A DNA stretch of 64,000 bases, taken from positions 124,001 to 188,000 of the forward strand of contig NZ_OXCQ01000002.1 in the NCBI RefSeq assembly GCF_900411395.1, in the 5' to 3' direction. This document shows, piece after piece, positions 42,951 through 54,900 of the stretch (position 1 is its first letter; each line of letters begins with the position of its first letter). Origin of the DNA: Streptococcus sp. 596553 (GTDB lineage: Bacteria; Bacillota; Bacilli; Lactobacillales; Streptococcaceae). The position numbers were made by a program, and so were the translations under genes. The notes under the pieces were generated by a model. It saw only the letters and a list, made by a program, of their open reading frames with translations, ran no database searches and was not told the origin of the DNA.

Positions 42951-44324
42951 ATGGCTAGAGAAGGCTTTTTTACAGGTCTAGATATTGGAACAAGCTCTGT
43001 CAAGGTGCTTGTAGCCGAGAAGAGAAATGGTGAATTAAATGTAATTGGCGTGAGTAATGCCAAAAGTAAAGGTGTAAAGGATGGAATTATTGTTGATATT
43101 GATGCAGCAGCAACTGCTATCAAATCAGCTATTTCCCAAGCAGAAGAAAAGGCAGGCATTTCGATTAAATCAGTGAATGTCGGCTTGCCTGGTAATCTTT
43201 TGCAGGTCGAACCAACTCAAGGGATGATTCCAGTAACATCTGATACCAAGGAAATTACGGGTCAAGATGTTGAAAATGTTGTCAAATCAGCTTTGACAAA
43301 AAGTATGACACCTGACCGTGAAGTCATTACCTTTATTCCTGAAGAATTTATTGTGGATGGCTTCCAAGGGATTCGTGACCCACGTGGCATGATGGGGGTT
43401 CGCCTTGAAATGCGTGGCTTGCTTTATACAGGCCCTCGTACTATCTTGCACAATTTGCGTAAGACAGTTGAACGTGCAGGTGTCCAGGTTGAAAATGTTA
43501 TCATTTCACCACTAGCAATGGTTCAATCAGTTTTGAACGAAGGGGAACGTGAATTTGGTGCTACAGTGATTGATATGGGGGCAGGTCAAACGACTGTCGC
43601 TACAATCCGTAACCAAGAACTCCAATTCACACATATTCTCCAAGAAGGTGGAGATTATGTAACTAAAGATATCTCCAAGGTTTTGAAAACCTCTCGCAAA
43701 TTAGCAGAAGGCTTGAAACTGAATTACGGGGAAGCCTATCCGCCTCTTGCAAGCAAAGAAACCTTCCAAGTAGAAGTTATTGGAGAAGTAGAAGCAGTCG
43801 AAGTGACGGAAGCCTACTTGTCAGAAATTATTTCTGCACGAATCAAGCACATCCTTGAGCAAATCAAGCAAGAATTAGACAGAAGACGTCTATTGGAGCT
43901 CCCTGGTGGTATTGTCTTGATCGGTGGGAATGCCATTTTACCAGGTATGGTTGAGCTTGCTCAGGAAGTATTTGGCGTCCGTGTCAAACTCTATGTTCCA
44001 AACCAAGTTGGTATTCGTAATCCGGCCTTTGCGCATGTGATTAGTTTATCAGAATTTGCTGGACAATTGACAGAAGTCAATCTTTTGGCTCAAAGAGCAG
44101 TCAAGGGTGAAGTTGCTCTGACTCATCAACCGATTAGTTTTGGGGGAATGATTCAGAAAACAGCTCAGTTTGTACAATCAACGCCTGTTCAACCAGCTCC
44201 TGCTCCAGAAGTAGAGCCGGTGGCGCCTACAGAACCAATGGCGGATTTCCAACAAGCTTCACAAAATAAACCGAAATTAGCAGATCGTTTCCGTGGCTTG
44301 ATCGGAAGCATGTTTGACGAATAA
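42951..44324 (+). CDS. ftsA: Cell division protein FtsA
   Basis: Actin-like protein that tethers FtsZ to the membrane. 457 residues: GLDIGTSSVKVLV (about 8-20) phosphate-1 motif, VIDMGAGQTTVA near 205, GGIVLIGGNAILPGM near 322, and a C-terminal amphipathic helix (DRFRGLIGSMFDE) for membrane binding, preceded by a Pro/Glu-rich linker. It starts the ftsA-ftsZ-ylmE-sepF-ylmG-ylmH-divIVA operon; ftsZ begins 16 bases after its stop. Confidence 0.98.
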   Translation: MAREGFFTGLDIGTSSVKVLVAEKRNGELNVIGVSNAKSKGVKDGIIVDIDAAATAIKSAISQAEEKAGISIKSVNVGLPGNLLQVEPTQGMIPVTSDTKEITGQDVENVVKSALTKSMTPDREVITFIPEEFIVDGFQGIRDPRGMMGVRLEMRGLLYTGPRTILHNLRKTVERAGVQVENVIISPLAMVQSVLNEGEREFGATVIDMGAGQTTVATIRNQELQFTHILQEGGDYVTKDISKVLKTSRKLAEGLKLNYGEAYPPLASKETFQVEVIGEVEAVEVTEAYLSEIISARIKHILEQIKQELDRRRLLELPGGIVLIGGNAILPGMVELAQEVFGVRVKLYVPNQVGIRNPAFAHVISLSEFAGQLTEVNLLAQRAVKGEVALTHQPISFGGMIQKTAQFVQSTPVQPAPAPEVEPVAPTEPMADFQQASQNKPKLADRFRGLIGSMFDE

Positions 44325-44337
44325 AGAGGAAAAATAA

Positions 44338-45600
<1,263 letters not shown>

Positions 45601-45604
45601 GTAA

Positions 45605-46276
45605 ATGAATGTAAAAGAAAATACAGAACTTGTTTTTCGAGAAGTTGCAGAGGCTAGTCTGAATGCTCATCGAGAGAGTGGTTCAGTCTCTGTCATTGCA
45701 GTTACCAAGTATGTAGATGTACCGACAGCGGAAGCTTTGCTTCCGCTAGGTGTTCATCATATAGGTGAAAATCGTGTCGATAAGTTTCTGGAAAAATATG
45801 AAGCTTTAAAAGATCGAGATGTGACTTGGCATTTGATTGGTACCTTACAAAGACGTAAGGTGAAAGATGTCATTCAATACGTTGATTATTTCCATGCCTT
45901 GGATTCAGTCAAGCTAGCAGAGGAAATTCAAAAAAGAAGTGACCGAGTCATCAAGTGTTTCCTTCAAGTAAATATTTCTAAAGAAGAAAGCAAACACGGT
46001 TTTTCGAGAGAGGAACTGCTGGAAATCTTGCCAGAGTTAGCCAGACTAGATAAGATTGAATATGTTGGTTTAATGACGATGGCACCTTTTGAGGCTAGCA
46101 GTGAGCAGTTGAAAGAAATTTTCAAGGCGACCCAAGATTTGCAAAGAGAAATTCAAGAAAAACAAATTCCAAATATGCCTATGACCGAGTTAAGTATAGG
46201 AATGAGTCGTGATTATAAAGAAGCGATTCAATTCGGTTCCACCTTTGTTCGTATAGGTACAGCATTTTTTAAGTAG
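45605..46276 (+). CDS. ylmE: YggS/YlmE-family PLP homeostasis protein
   Basis: 223-residue PLP-binding protein with the alanine-racemase-like barrel; PLP Lys in VIAVTKYVD near 35, GENRVDKF near 55, HLIGTLQRRKVKDV near 79, and GMSRDYKEAI near 204. The family keeps PLP and amino-acid pools in balance and is not itself a racemase. It starts 4 bases after the ftsZ stop and is part of the division operon. Confidence 0.93.
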   Translation: MNVKENTELVFREVAEASLNAHRESGSVSVIAVTKYVDVPTAEALLPLGVHHIGENRVDKFLEKYEALKDRDVTWHLIGTLQRRKVKDVIQYVDYFHALDSVKLAEEIQKRSDRVIKCFLQVNISKEESKHGFSREELLEILPELARLDKIEYVGLMTMAPFEASSEQLKEIFKATQDLQREIQEKQIPNMPMTELSIGMSRDYKEAIQFGSTFVRIGTAFFK

Positions 46277-46824
<548 letters not shown>

Positions 46825-46825
<1 letters not shown>

Positions 46826-47088
46826 TGATTTTTTTAATTCGTCTGATTTATAATGCAGTGGATATTTACTCCCTGATTTTGGTAGCCTTTGCTGTCATGT
46901 CTTGGTTTCCAGGTGCCTACGAATCCAGTTTAGGTCGTTGGATTGTAGCGTTGGTAAAACCAGTACTTGCTCCTTTGCAACGCCTGCCTTTACAGATAGC
47001 AGGTCTTGATTTATCTGTTTGGGTTGCGATTGTTTTGATTCGATTTTTAGGAGAAAACCTAGTCCGTTTTCTGGCGATGATAGGATGA
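46825..47088 (+). CDS. ylmG: YggT/YlmG-family membrane protein
   Basis: 87 residues with two hydrophobic hairpin segments (about 1-28 and 58-85) and the family motif SWFPGA near 26. Conserved in the dcw-associated ylm cluster, thought to help septum or cell-shape functions. The start shares a base with the sepF stop, and its own stop overlaps the ylmH start. Confidence 0.92.
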
Positions 47089-47870
47089 ATAAAGGGATTT
47101 ACCAGCATTTCTCCATAGAAGATCGTCCATTTCTTGACAAGGGAATGGAATGGATAAAGAAGGTAGAAGATAGCTATGCTCCTTTTTTAACTCCTTTTAT
47201 CAATCCTCATCAGGAGAAGCTATTAAAGATTTTGGCCAAAACCTATGGTCTTGCTTGTAGCAGTAGTGGGGAATTCGTCTTGAGTGAGTATGTTCGAGTT
47301 TTATTATACCCAGATTATTTCCAACCCGAGTTTTCAGATTTTGAAATATCTCTCCAGGAAATAGTGTATTCCAATAAATTTGAACACTTAACGCATGCTA
47401 AGATTTTAGGGACAGTCATCAATCAATTAGGGATTGAACGGAAACTTTTTGGAGATATCCTAGTAGATGAAGAACGGGCGCAGATTATGATTAATCAGCA
47501 GTTTCGTCTTCTCTTTCAAGATGGATTAAAGAAAATTGGCCGTATACCTGTTTCGCTGGAGGAACGTCCTTTCACCGAGAAAATAGATAAGCTAGAACAG
47601 TATCGAGAGCTGGATTTATGTGTGTCTAGTTTTAGATTAGATGTTCTTTTATCAAATGTTTTGAAACTATCAAGGAATCAGGCAAACCAGTTGATTGAAA
47701 AGAAACTTGTCCAAGTAAATTATCATGTGGTAGACAAATCAGATTATATTGTTCAAGTTGGAGACTTGATTAGTGTGAGAAAATTTGGGCGCTTGAGATT
47801 GCTTCAAGATAAGGGACAAACAAAAAAAGAGAAGAAAAAAATAACCGTCCAGTTATTATTAAGTAAGTGA
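47085..47870 (+). CDS. ylmH: YlmH, S4-domain RNA-binding protein
   Basis: 261 residues from ATG 47085, which overlaps the ylmG stop (ATGA); the open frame extends upstream inside ylmG but without support. N-terminal fold of unknown role, then an S4 RNA-binding domain at about residues 182-245 (LDVLLSNVLKLSRNQANQLI, VQVGDLISVR). In other Firmicutes the family has been linked to ribosome rescue and division. Confidence 0.92.
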   Translation: MNKGIYQHFSIEDRPFLDKGMEWIKKVEDSYAPFLTPFINPHQEKLLKILAKTYGLACSSSGEFVLSEYVRVLLYPDYFQPEFSDFEISLQEIVYSNKFEHLTHAKILGTVINQLGIERKLFGDILVDEERAQIMINQQFRLLFQDGLKKIGRIPVSLEERPFTEKIDKLEQYRELDLCVSSFRLDVLLSNVLKLSRNQANQLIEKKLVQVNYHVVDKSDYIVQVGDLISVRKFGRLRLLQDKGQTKKEKKKITVQLLLSK

Positions 47871-47878
47871 GGAATAGA

Positions 47879-48760
47879 ATGCCAATTACATCATTAGAAA
47901 TAAAGGACAAAACCTTTGGAACTCGATTCAGAGGTTTTGATCCAGAAGAAGTCGATGAATTTTTAGATATTGTGGTTCGTGATTACGAAGATCTTGTTCG
48001 TGCGAATCATGATAAAGATTTGCGTATTAAGAGTTTAGAAGAGCGTTTGTCTTACTTTGACGAAATGAAAGATTCATTGAGCCAGTCTGTATTGATTGCC
48101 CAAGATACAGCTGAGCGAGTGAAACAGGCGGCGCATGAACGTTCAAACAATATCATTCATCAAGCAGAGCAGGATGCGCAACGCTTGTTGGAAGAAGCTA
48201 AATATAAGGCAAACGAGATTCTTCGTCAAGCAACTGATAATGCTAAGAAAGTTGCTGTTGAAACCGAAGAATTGAAGAACAAGAGTCGTGTCTTCCACCA
48301 ACGTCTTAAATCTACAATTGAGAGCCAGTTAGCTATTGTTGAATCTTCAGATTGGGAAGATATTCTCCGTCCAACAGCTACTTATCTTCAAACAAGTGAT
48401 GAAGCTTTTAAAGAAGTGGTTAGCGAAGTACTTGGAGAACCGATTCCAGCTCCAATTGAGGAAGAACCAATTGATATGACACGTCAGTTCTCTCAAGCAG
48501 AAATGGCAGAGTTACAAGCTCGTATTGAGGCAGCCAATAAAGAATTGGCTGAATTTGAAGCTCAGACTAAACAGGAAGTGGAAAATCCAACTCCTGTAGT
48601 GAGTCCTCAAATGGAAGAAGAGCCTGCTCATCCAGTTGGTCCAATGTACGAAGAACCAGAAGTAGCTCCAGTACATCCTTCGGCTCCAACACCAGCTACA
48701 GAAACGTTTGATTCAGCACCAGGATTTGAAGCACCGCAAGAATCCGTTACAATTTTATAA
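47879..48760 (+). CDS. divIVA: Septum-site/polarity protein DivIVA
   Basis: 293 residues from ATG 47879, 8 bases after TGAGGAATAG. Conserved N-terminal membrane-binding domain (MPITSLEIKDKTFGTRFRGF, then DPEEVDEFLD), long coiled coil (about 60-170 with heptad KSLEERLSYFDEMKDSL), then an acidic Pro/Glu-rich tail (about 195-293). It recruits division and elongation proteins to curved membranes. Last gene of the operon; the T-box of ileS follows. Confidence 0.97.
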   Translation: MPITSLEIKDKTFGTRFRGFDPEEVDEFLDIVVRDYEDLVRANHDKDLRIKSLEERLSYFDEMKDSLSQSVLIAQDTAERVKQAAHERSNNIIHQAEQDAQRLLEEAKYKANEILRQATDNAKKVAVETEELKNKSRVFHQRLKSTIESQLAIVESSDWEDILRPTATYLQTSDEAFKEVVSEVLGEPIPAPIEEEPIDMTRQFSQAEMAELQARIEAANKELAEFEAQTKQEVENPTPVVSPQMEEEPAHPVGPMYEEPEVAPVHPSAPTPATETFDSAPGFEAPQESVTIL

Positions 48761-48764
48761 GAAA

Positions 48765-48985
48765 TATTCTGAGAACAATATCTTATCCTTATATTTCCAG
48801 CGAGCAGGAGATGGTGTGAGTCCTGTAATCCCTATTGATAAGATTATCCTCTCAAAAACTCAAGTCTGAAGCTAGTAAGATTTGACGTTCCCCACGTTAC
48901 GGGATAAGAGGGAGAAAGACTAAATCTTTTTCCGAATAAAGGTGGTACCACGATTTTCGTCCTTTTTGGCAGTCGTGGTTTTTAA
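48765..48985 (+). promoter_or_regulatory. T-box riboswitch controlling ileS
   Basis: The 250 bases before ileS contain the T-box core GGTGGTACCACG (48941-48952), a terminator whose stem uses CCACGA / TCGTGG (48948-48953, 48973-48978) and a T-run, and an upstream stem I closed by ATCTTATC / GATAAGAT (near 48778 and 48837). An ATC triplet (Ile) lies in the 3' strand of stem I near 48826-48828, in keeping with an isoleucine specifier. Uncharged tRNA-Ile would favour the antiterminator and ileS expression. Confidence 0.85.
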
Positions 48986-49012
48986 TTTGTTATTATTTAT
49001 AAAGGAGATACC

Positions 49013-51805
49013 ATGAAACTCAAAGATACCCTTAATCTTGGGAAAACAGCTTTCCCAATGCGTGCAGGCCTTCCTACCAAAGAGCCAGTTTGGCAAAAGG
49101 AATGGGAAGATGCAAAACTTTACCAACGTCGTCAAGAATTGAACCAAGGAAAACCTCATTTCACCTTGCATGATGGCCCTCCATACGCTAACGGAAATAT
49201 CCACGTTGGACATGCTATGAACAAGATTTCAAAAGATATCATTGTTCGCTCAAAATCTATGTCAGGATTTTACGCGCCATTTATTCCTGGTTGGGATACT
49301 CATGGTCTGCCAATCGAGCAAGTTTTGGCAAAACAAGGTGTTAAACGCAAAGAAATGGACTTGGTTGAGTACTTGAAACTTTGCCGCGAATACGCTCTTT
49401 CTCAAGTAGATAAACAACGTGAAGACTTTAAACGTTTGGGTGTTTCTGGTGACTGGGAAAATCCATATGTAACTTTGACTCCTGACTATGAAGCAGCCCA
49501 AATCCGTGTCTTCGGTGAGATGGCTAATAAAGGTTATATCTACCGTGGTGCCAAGCCAGTTTACTGGTCATGGTCATCTGAGTCAGCCCTTGCTGAAGCA
49601 GAGATTGAATACCATGACTTGATTTCAACTTCCCTTTACTATGCCAACAAGGTTAAGGACGGAAAAGGTATCCTAGATACAGATACTTATATCGTTGTTT
49701 GGACAACTACTCCATTCACCATCACAGCTTCTCGTGGCTTGACTGTTGGAGCGGATATTGATTACGTCTTGGTTCAACCTGCTGCTGAACCTCGTAAGTT
49801 TGTGGTTGCTGCAGAATTATTGACTAGCTTGTCTGAAAAATTTGGCTGGGTTGATGTTCAAGTCTTGGCAACTTACCGTGGTCAAGAACTCAACCACATC
49901 GTAACAGAACACCCATGGGATACAGCTGTAGATGAGCTCGTTATCCTTGGTGACCACGTTACAACTGACTCTGGTACAGGTATTGTCCATACAGCCCCTG
50001 GTTTTGGTGAGGACGACTACAATGTCGGTATTGCTAATGGTCTTGAAGTCGCAGTGACTGTTGACGAACGTGGTATCATGATGAAGAATGCTGGTCCTGG
50101 GTTTGAAGGTCAATTCTATGAAAAGGTAGTTCCAACTGTTATCGAGAAACTTGGTAACCTCCTTCTTGCCCAAGAAGAAATCTCTCACTCATACCCATTT
50201 GACTGGCGTACTAAGAAACCAATCATCTGGCGTGCAGTACCACAATGGTTTGCCTCAGTTTCTAAATTCCGCCAAGAAATCTTGGATGAAATTGAAAAAG
50301 TGAAATTCCACTCAGAATGGGGTAAAGTCCGTCTTTACAATATGATTCGTGACCGTGGTGACTGGGTCATCTCTCGTCAACGTGCTTGGGGTGTTCCACT
50401 TCCAATTTTCTACGCTGAAGATGGTACAGCGATCATGACTGCTGAAACGATTGAACATGTAGCTCAACTCTTTGAAGTACATGGTTCAAGCATTTGGTGG
50501 GAACGCGATGCCAAGGACCTCTTGCCAGAAGGATATACTCACCCAGGTTCTCCAAATGGTGAATTCAAGAAAGAAACAGATATCATGGACGTTTGGTTTG
50601 ACTCAGGTTCATCATGGAATGGAGTGGTAGTAAACCGTCCTGAGTTGACTTACCCAGCAGACCTTTACCTAGAAGGTTCTGACCAATACCGTGGTTGGTT
50701 CAACTCTTCACTCATCACATCTGTTGCCAACCATGGTGTAGCACCTTACAAACAAATCTTGTCACAAGGTTTTGCCCTTGATGGTAAAGGTGAGAAGATG
50801 TCTAAATCTCTTGGAAATACCATTGCTCCAAGTGATGTTGAAAAACAATTTGGTGCAGAAATCTTGCGTCTCTGGGTAACAAGTGTTGACTCAAGCAATG
50901 ACGTACGTATCTCTATGGATATCTTGAGCCAAGTCTCTGAAACTTACCGTAAGATTCGTAACACTCTTCGTTTCTTGATTGCCAATACATCTGACTTTAA
51001 CCCAGCTCAAGACGCAGTAGCCTACGATGAGCTTCGTTCAGTTGATAAGTACATGACCATTCGCTTTAACCAGCTTGTCAAGACCATTCGTGATGCTTAC
51101 GCAAACTTTGAATTCTTGACAATCTACAAGGCCTTGGTAAACTTTATCAACGTTGATTTGTCAGCCTTCTACCTTGATTTTGCCAAAGATGTTGTTTATA
51201 TCGAAGGTGCCAAATCACTCGAACGCCGTCAAATGCAGACTGTCTTCTATGACATTCTTGTGAAAATCACCAAACTCTTGACTCCAATCCTTCCTCACAC
51301 AGCAGAGGAAATCTGGTCATATCTTGAGTTTGAAGCAGAAGACTTCGTTCAATTGTCAGAATTACCAGAAGCGGAAACTTTTGCTAATCAAGAAGAAATC
51401 TTGGATACATGGGCTGCCTTCATGGACTTCCGTGGACAAGCTCAAAAAGCCTTGGAAGAAGCTCGTAATGCAAAAGTAATCGGTAAATCACTTGAAGCAC
51501 ACTTGACAGTTTATCCAAATGAAGTTGTGAAAACTCTACTCGAAGCAGTAAACAGCAATGTAGCTCAACTTTTGATCGTGTCAGACTTGACCATCGCAGA
51601 AGAATCAGCTCCAGAAGCTGCGGTTAGCTTCGAAGATGTATCCTTCACAGTTGAACGTGCTGCAGGCCAAGTATGTGACCGTTGCCGTCGTATCGACCCA
51701 ACAACAGCAGAACGCAGCTACCAGGCAGTCATCTGTGACCACTGTGCAAGTATCGTAGAAGAAAACTTTGCGGACGCAGTCGCAGAAGGATTTGAAGAGA
51801 AATAA
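49013..51805 (+). CDS. ileS: Isoleucyl-tRNA synthetase
   Basis: 930 residues. Class I signatures: HVGH in [13 protein letters not shown] near 65 and KMSKS in [10 protein letters not shown] near 595; editing domain with [14 protein letters not shown] near 232; C-terminal zinc site CDRCRRI ... CDHC (about 885-905). AAAGGAG precedes ATG 49013. Controlled by the upstream T-box. Confidence 0.99.
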   Translation: MKLKDTLNLGKTAFPMRAGLPTKEPVWQKEWEDAKLYQRRQELNQGKPHFTLHDGPPYANGNIHVGHAMNKISKDIIVRSKSMSGFYAPFIPGWDTHGLPIEQVLAKQGVKRKEMDLVEYLKLCREYALSQVDKQREDFKRLGVSGDWENPYVTLTPDYEAAQIRVFGEMANKGYIYRGAKPVYWSWSSESALAEAEIEYHDLISTSLYYANKVKDGKGILDTDTYIVVWTTTPFTITASRGLTVGADIDYVLVQPAAEPRKFVVAAELLTSLSEKFGWVDVQVLATYRGQELNHIVTEHPWDTAVDELVILGDHVTTDSGTGIVHTAPGFGEDDYNVGIANGLEVAVTVDERGIMMKNAGPGFEGQFYEKVVPTVIEKLGNLLLAQEEISHSYPFDWRTKKPIIWRAVPQWFASVSKFRQEILDEIEKVKFHSEWGKVRLYNMIRDRGDWVISRQRAWGVPLPIFYAEDGTAIMTAETIEHVAQLFEVHGSSIWWERDAKDLLPEGYTHPGSPNGEFKKETDIMDVWFDSGSSWNGVVVNRPELTYPADLYLEGSDQYRGWFNSSLITSVANHGVAPYKQILSQGFALDGKGEKMSKSLGNTIAPSDVEKQFGAEILRLWVTSVDSSNDVRISMDILSQVSETYRKIRNTLRFLIANTSDFNPAQDAVAYDELRSVDKYMTIRFNQLVKTIRDAYANFEFLTIYKALVNFINVDLSAFYLDFAKDVVYIEGAKSLERRQMQTVFYDILVKITKLLTPILPHTAEEIWSYLEFEAEDFVQLSELPEAETFANQEEILDTWAAFMDFRGQAQKALEEARNAKVIGKSLEAHLTVYPNEVVKTLLEAVNSNVAQLLIVSDLTIAEESAPEAAVSFEDVSFTVERAAGQVCDRCRRIDPTTAERSYQAVICDHCASIVEENFADAVAEGFEEK

Positions 51806-51931
51806 GGTTGAAAAGTTTCTATGCGTCTAGTATATAAAAATCAGTTATTCCAAGTTTATAATCTCTCTTGTGAGATGCTAAAGTTTGATGAGAATTGGTT
51901 TTGCTAATACTAGGAGAAAGTAAGTATGATA

Positions 51932-51960
51932 AAATCGCAAGATTGTTTTTCTTGCGATTT
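51932..51960 (+). terminator. Hairpin upstream of the metalloprotease gene
   Basis: AAATCGCAAG / CTTGCGATTT (51932-51941, 51951-51960) with a T-rich loop. Position fits either the ileS terminator or a leader hairpin of the next gene; the region before it (TTGCTA ... TATGAT) could hold a weak promoter. Confidence 0.55.
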
Positions 51961-51988
51961 CTTAAACTAGTGAGGAGAAATAAACATT

Positions 51989-54900
51989 ATGAGACAAACA
52001 AATGTTAGAGGAAGCTTGTCCCTCCGTGGCTTTAGAAAATTAAGAACTGGTGCAATTGTTGCGACAGGTGTGATTTTGCTAGGTCTGGGCTTTTTAGCTC
52101 CAACTGTATCAGCCAGTGAACAAGATGGTGTCTGGGTAGCCAGAACAGTTGAGGAAGTGAAAGCTGACCTTCAAAAAGAAGGTGATTTATTTAAGTATGT
52201 CATTAAGTGGGGAGATACATTAAGTGTTATCAGCGAAGCAAGCAATATCCCTGTAGATGTACTCCAAGAAATGAATCAAGCTTCAGGCAAGAATTTATTC
52301 TTACCACACAATGAATTGTACTTTACTGAAGCTGAAACAGTTTCAGATACAGTCACAAAACACAAGATTGTCATCAAAGAAAGTGGTGCCAGTGGCGAAG
52401 TTCGCACTTACGAAGTCTTGCTCAAGAAAGATCAGGAAACAAAAGCTATTACCTTTGAATTAACAGATGTCACTGAGACAGTTGAAAAAATGACTGTGAA
52501 CTATAGCCCAGTCTATCAGCCTGTCCCAGTAGCACCAGCTGTGACCAGCCCAGAAGTTAAAGAGGAAACAGAAGCTCCAGAAGCACCAAAGGTAGAAGAC
52601 GCAGCGACTACACCAGCACAAAAAGAAACAGCACCAGAGGTGGTAACCCCAGCTGAACCAAAAGTAGAAGTTTCAGAAACACCATCAGAAAATACACCAG
52701 CACCGTCAAAACCAGAAACCCCAGCTTCAACAGAAGAAGTGGCAACTGAACCAAAAGTAACAGAGTCAGAGGCAGCGAAACCAGCTGTACCAAAAGCAGC
52801 AGAGTCAGAGGTAGCGAAACCAGCTGAATCAAACGCAGAAGCACCGACAACTCCGGAAAATAAAGAAGAACAACCAGTTGAGCCTAAAGAAGCAAAGTCA
52901 ACAACTGAAGGAACAGCAGAATTGGTACCAGCTTCACCAAAACTAGAAGCACCAGCAGACTCAACAGCTCCAAAAGCGGAAGTTTCAGAAGCACCAGTGG
53001 TAGAGGCTACAACTTCAGGAGAACAAAGTCAACCAGCAGAAGAAACTCCAGCACCATCAAAACCAGAAACCCCAGCTTCAACAGAAGCAGCGGCAAATGG
53101 AGCTGAAGGAGGAACTGTAGGAGTAGACCAACCTGTAACTTCGACATCTAATTCTGATGATTCATCAGTAAAAGCAGAAGAAACAGGTTCAGAAGGAGCG
53201 ACAGGAACAGTGGACTCATCAGCGCCGACTCCGAAAGAAGGGGATTCAACTTCAGAAGAAACAGGAATAACAGCAGAAGCAAACCCAGCACCAAAAGAAA
53301 CAGGAGAAGAAGGTAAAGCGGAGGATTCAGTTTCTTCAACTGAATCTTCATCAACTGCCTTTGAAGGTGGATCACCAGCTACGCAACCGACTGGAGAAGA
53401 AGGTAAATCTGAAAAAGAAACCCCAGCACCCTCAAAACCAGCTACACCATCTTCAACAGAAGAAGTGGCAACTGAACCAAAAGGAACAGAGTCAGAGGTA
53501 GCCAAACCAGCTACACCAGAAGAAGAAGGAACAACAGCAGAATCAGGAACAGAAGTAAAACCAACTGCAAAAGAAGCGAAAGAAACTGAAGAATCAGAAG
53601 CCAACCCAACACCTAAAGAAAATGCAACAGAAGGAGCAGGTTCAGAAGGAGAAGCAGGAACAGTGGATTCAGCGCCGGCTCCGAAAGAAGGGGATTCAAT
53701 TTCAGGAACAGAAACGTCAAGAACGATAGATACAGAAACGACTTCAGAAAAATCAGAAACACCGTCTCCAGCAGAAGAAGAATCTTCTAAAGAAGAAAAA
53801 GAAGTCGACAAGAAACTAGAACTTAGAAATATATCTTCTGTTGAACTATATTCTAAAGAAGGTGATAAGTATCGTCATGTAACTTCACTTGCTACCTTAC
53901 CAAGTAATCCAGATACTTACTTTATGAAAGTCAAATCAGAGAACTTTAAAGATGTGATGTTACCTGTTTCAAGTATTACAAGTGTTACAAGAGATAGTCA
54001 AGAAGTATACAAAATTGTAGGACAAGCTAATGATTTAATTCAACACGAAAACAATAGTACTTTAGACAATTACACTTACTACCTACCTAAGATGGTGAGA
54101 AGTGAAAATGGTGTTTATACATCATTCAAAAATTTAGTCGAAGCAATGAATAGTAATCCTTCTGGAGAGTTTCGTTTAGGTGCAACTATGGATGCTCGTG
54201 AAGTAGAACTTCAAGATGGTCAAGAAAGCTATGTTAGTAATGAGTTTACAGGTACATTAATTGGTAAAAATAATGATAAGTACTACGCTATATATAATCT
54301 GAAAAAACCGTTATTTAACGTTTTAAATCATGCTACTATTCAAGATCTTTCAATTAAAGAAGCAAATGTTTCTTCTAAAGAAGATGCAGCTACAATAGCG
54401 AAAACAGCGAATAATGGTACTACAATTACTAATGTTCATTCATCTGGTGTAATTGCTGGTGAACATAGCATTGGTGGTTTAGTTTCACAAGTTACAGATT
54501 CTAAAATCTTGAATAGTAGTTATACTGGTAGAATAACTAATACTTATGACACAACGGCTACTTATCAAATAGGTGGTTTAGTTGGTAAACTTTCAGGTGA
54601 TAATGCTTTAATAGAAAAATCAATTTCATCTATTGATATGGCGACAAATGCTAATCAAGGTGACCAAACAGTTGGTGGTATAGCTGGGGTTGTTGATAGA
54701 AGTGCTAGAATTAGTAATAGTTACGTTGAAGGAAATCTTAACAATGTGAAGCATTTTGGTAAAGTAGGAGGAGTTGTAGGTAATCTTTGGGATGCTATAT
54801 CAGGTGAAGAGAAATCTGGGCAACTATCTAATGTCTTAAGTGATGTTAATGTTACAAACGGTAATGCTATAGCTGGTTATGATTTTACAGGAATAAAAGC

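Noticed and set aside
52608..53375. Two Leu-rich minus-strand frames that look like membrane proteins
   Set aside because: They mirror the Glu/Pro/Ala repeat part of the protease gene (antisense of GAA and CCA gives TTC and TGG/CTG runs).
53029..53811. Long minus-strand open frame rich in Ser and Val opposite the metalloprotease
   Set aside because: It is the complement of the Pro/Glu/Ala repeat region, which by codon pattern stays open on both strands; no ribosome-binding site or own signals.
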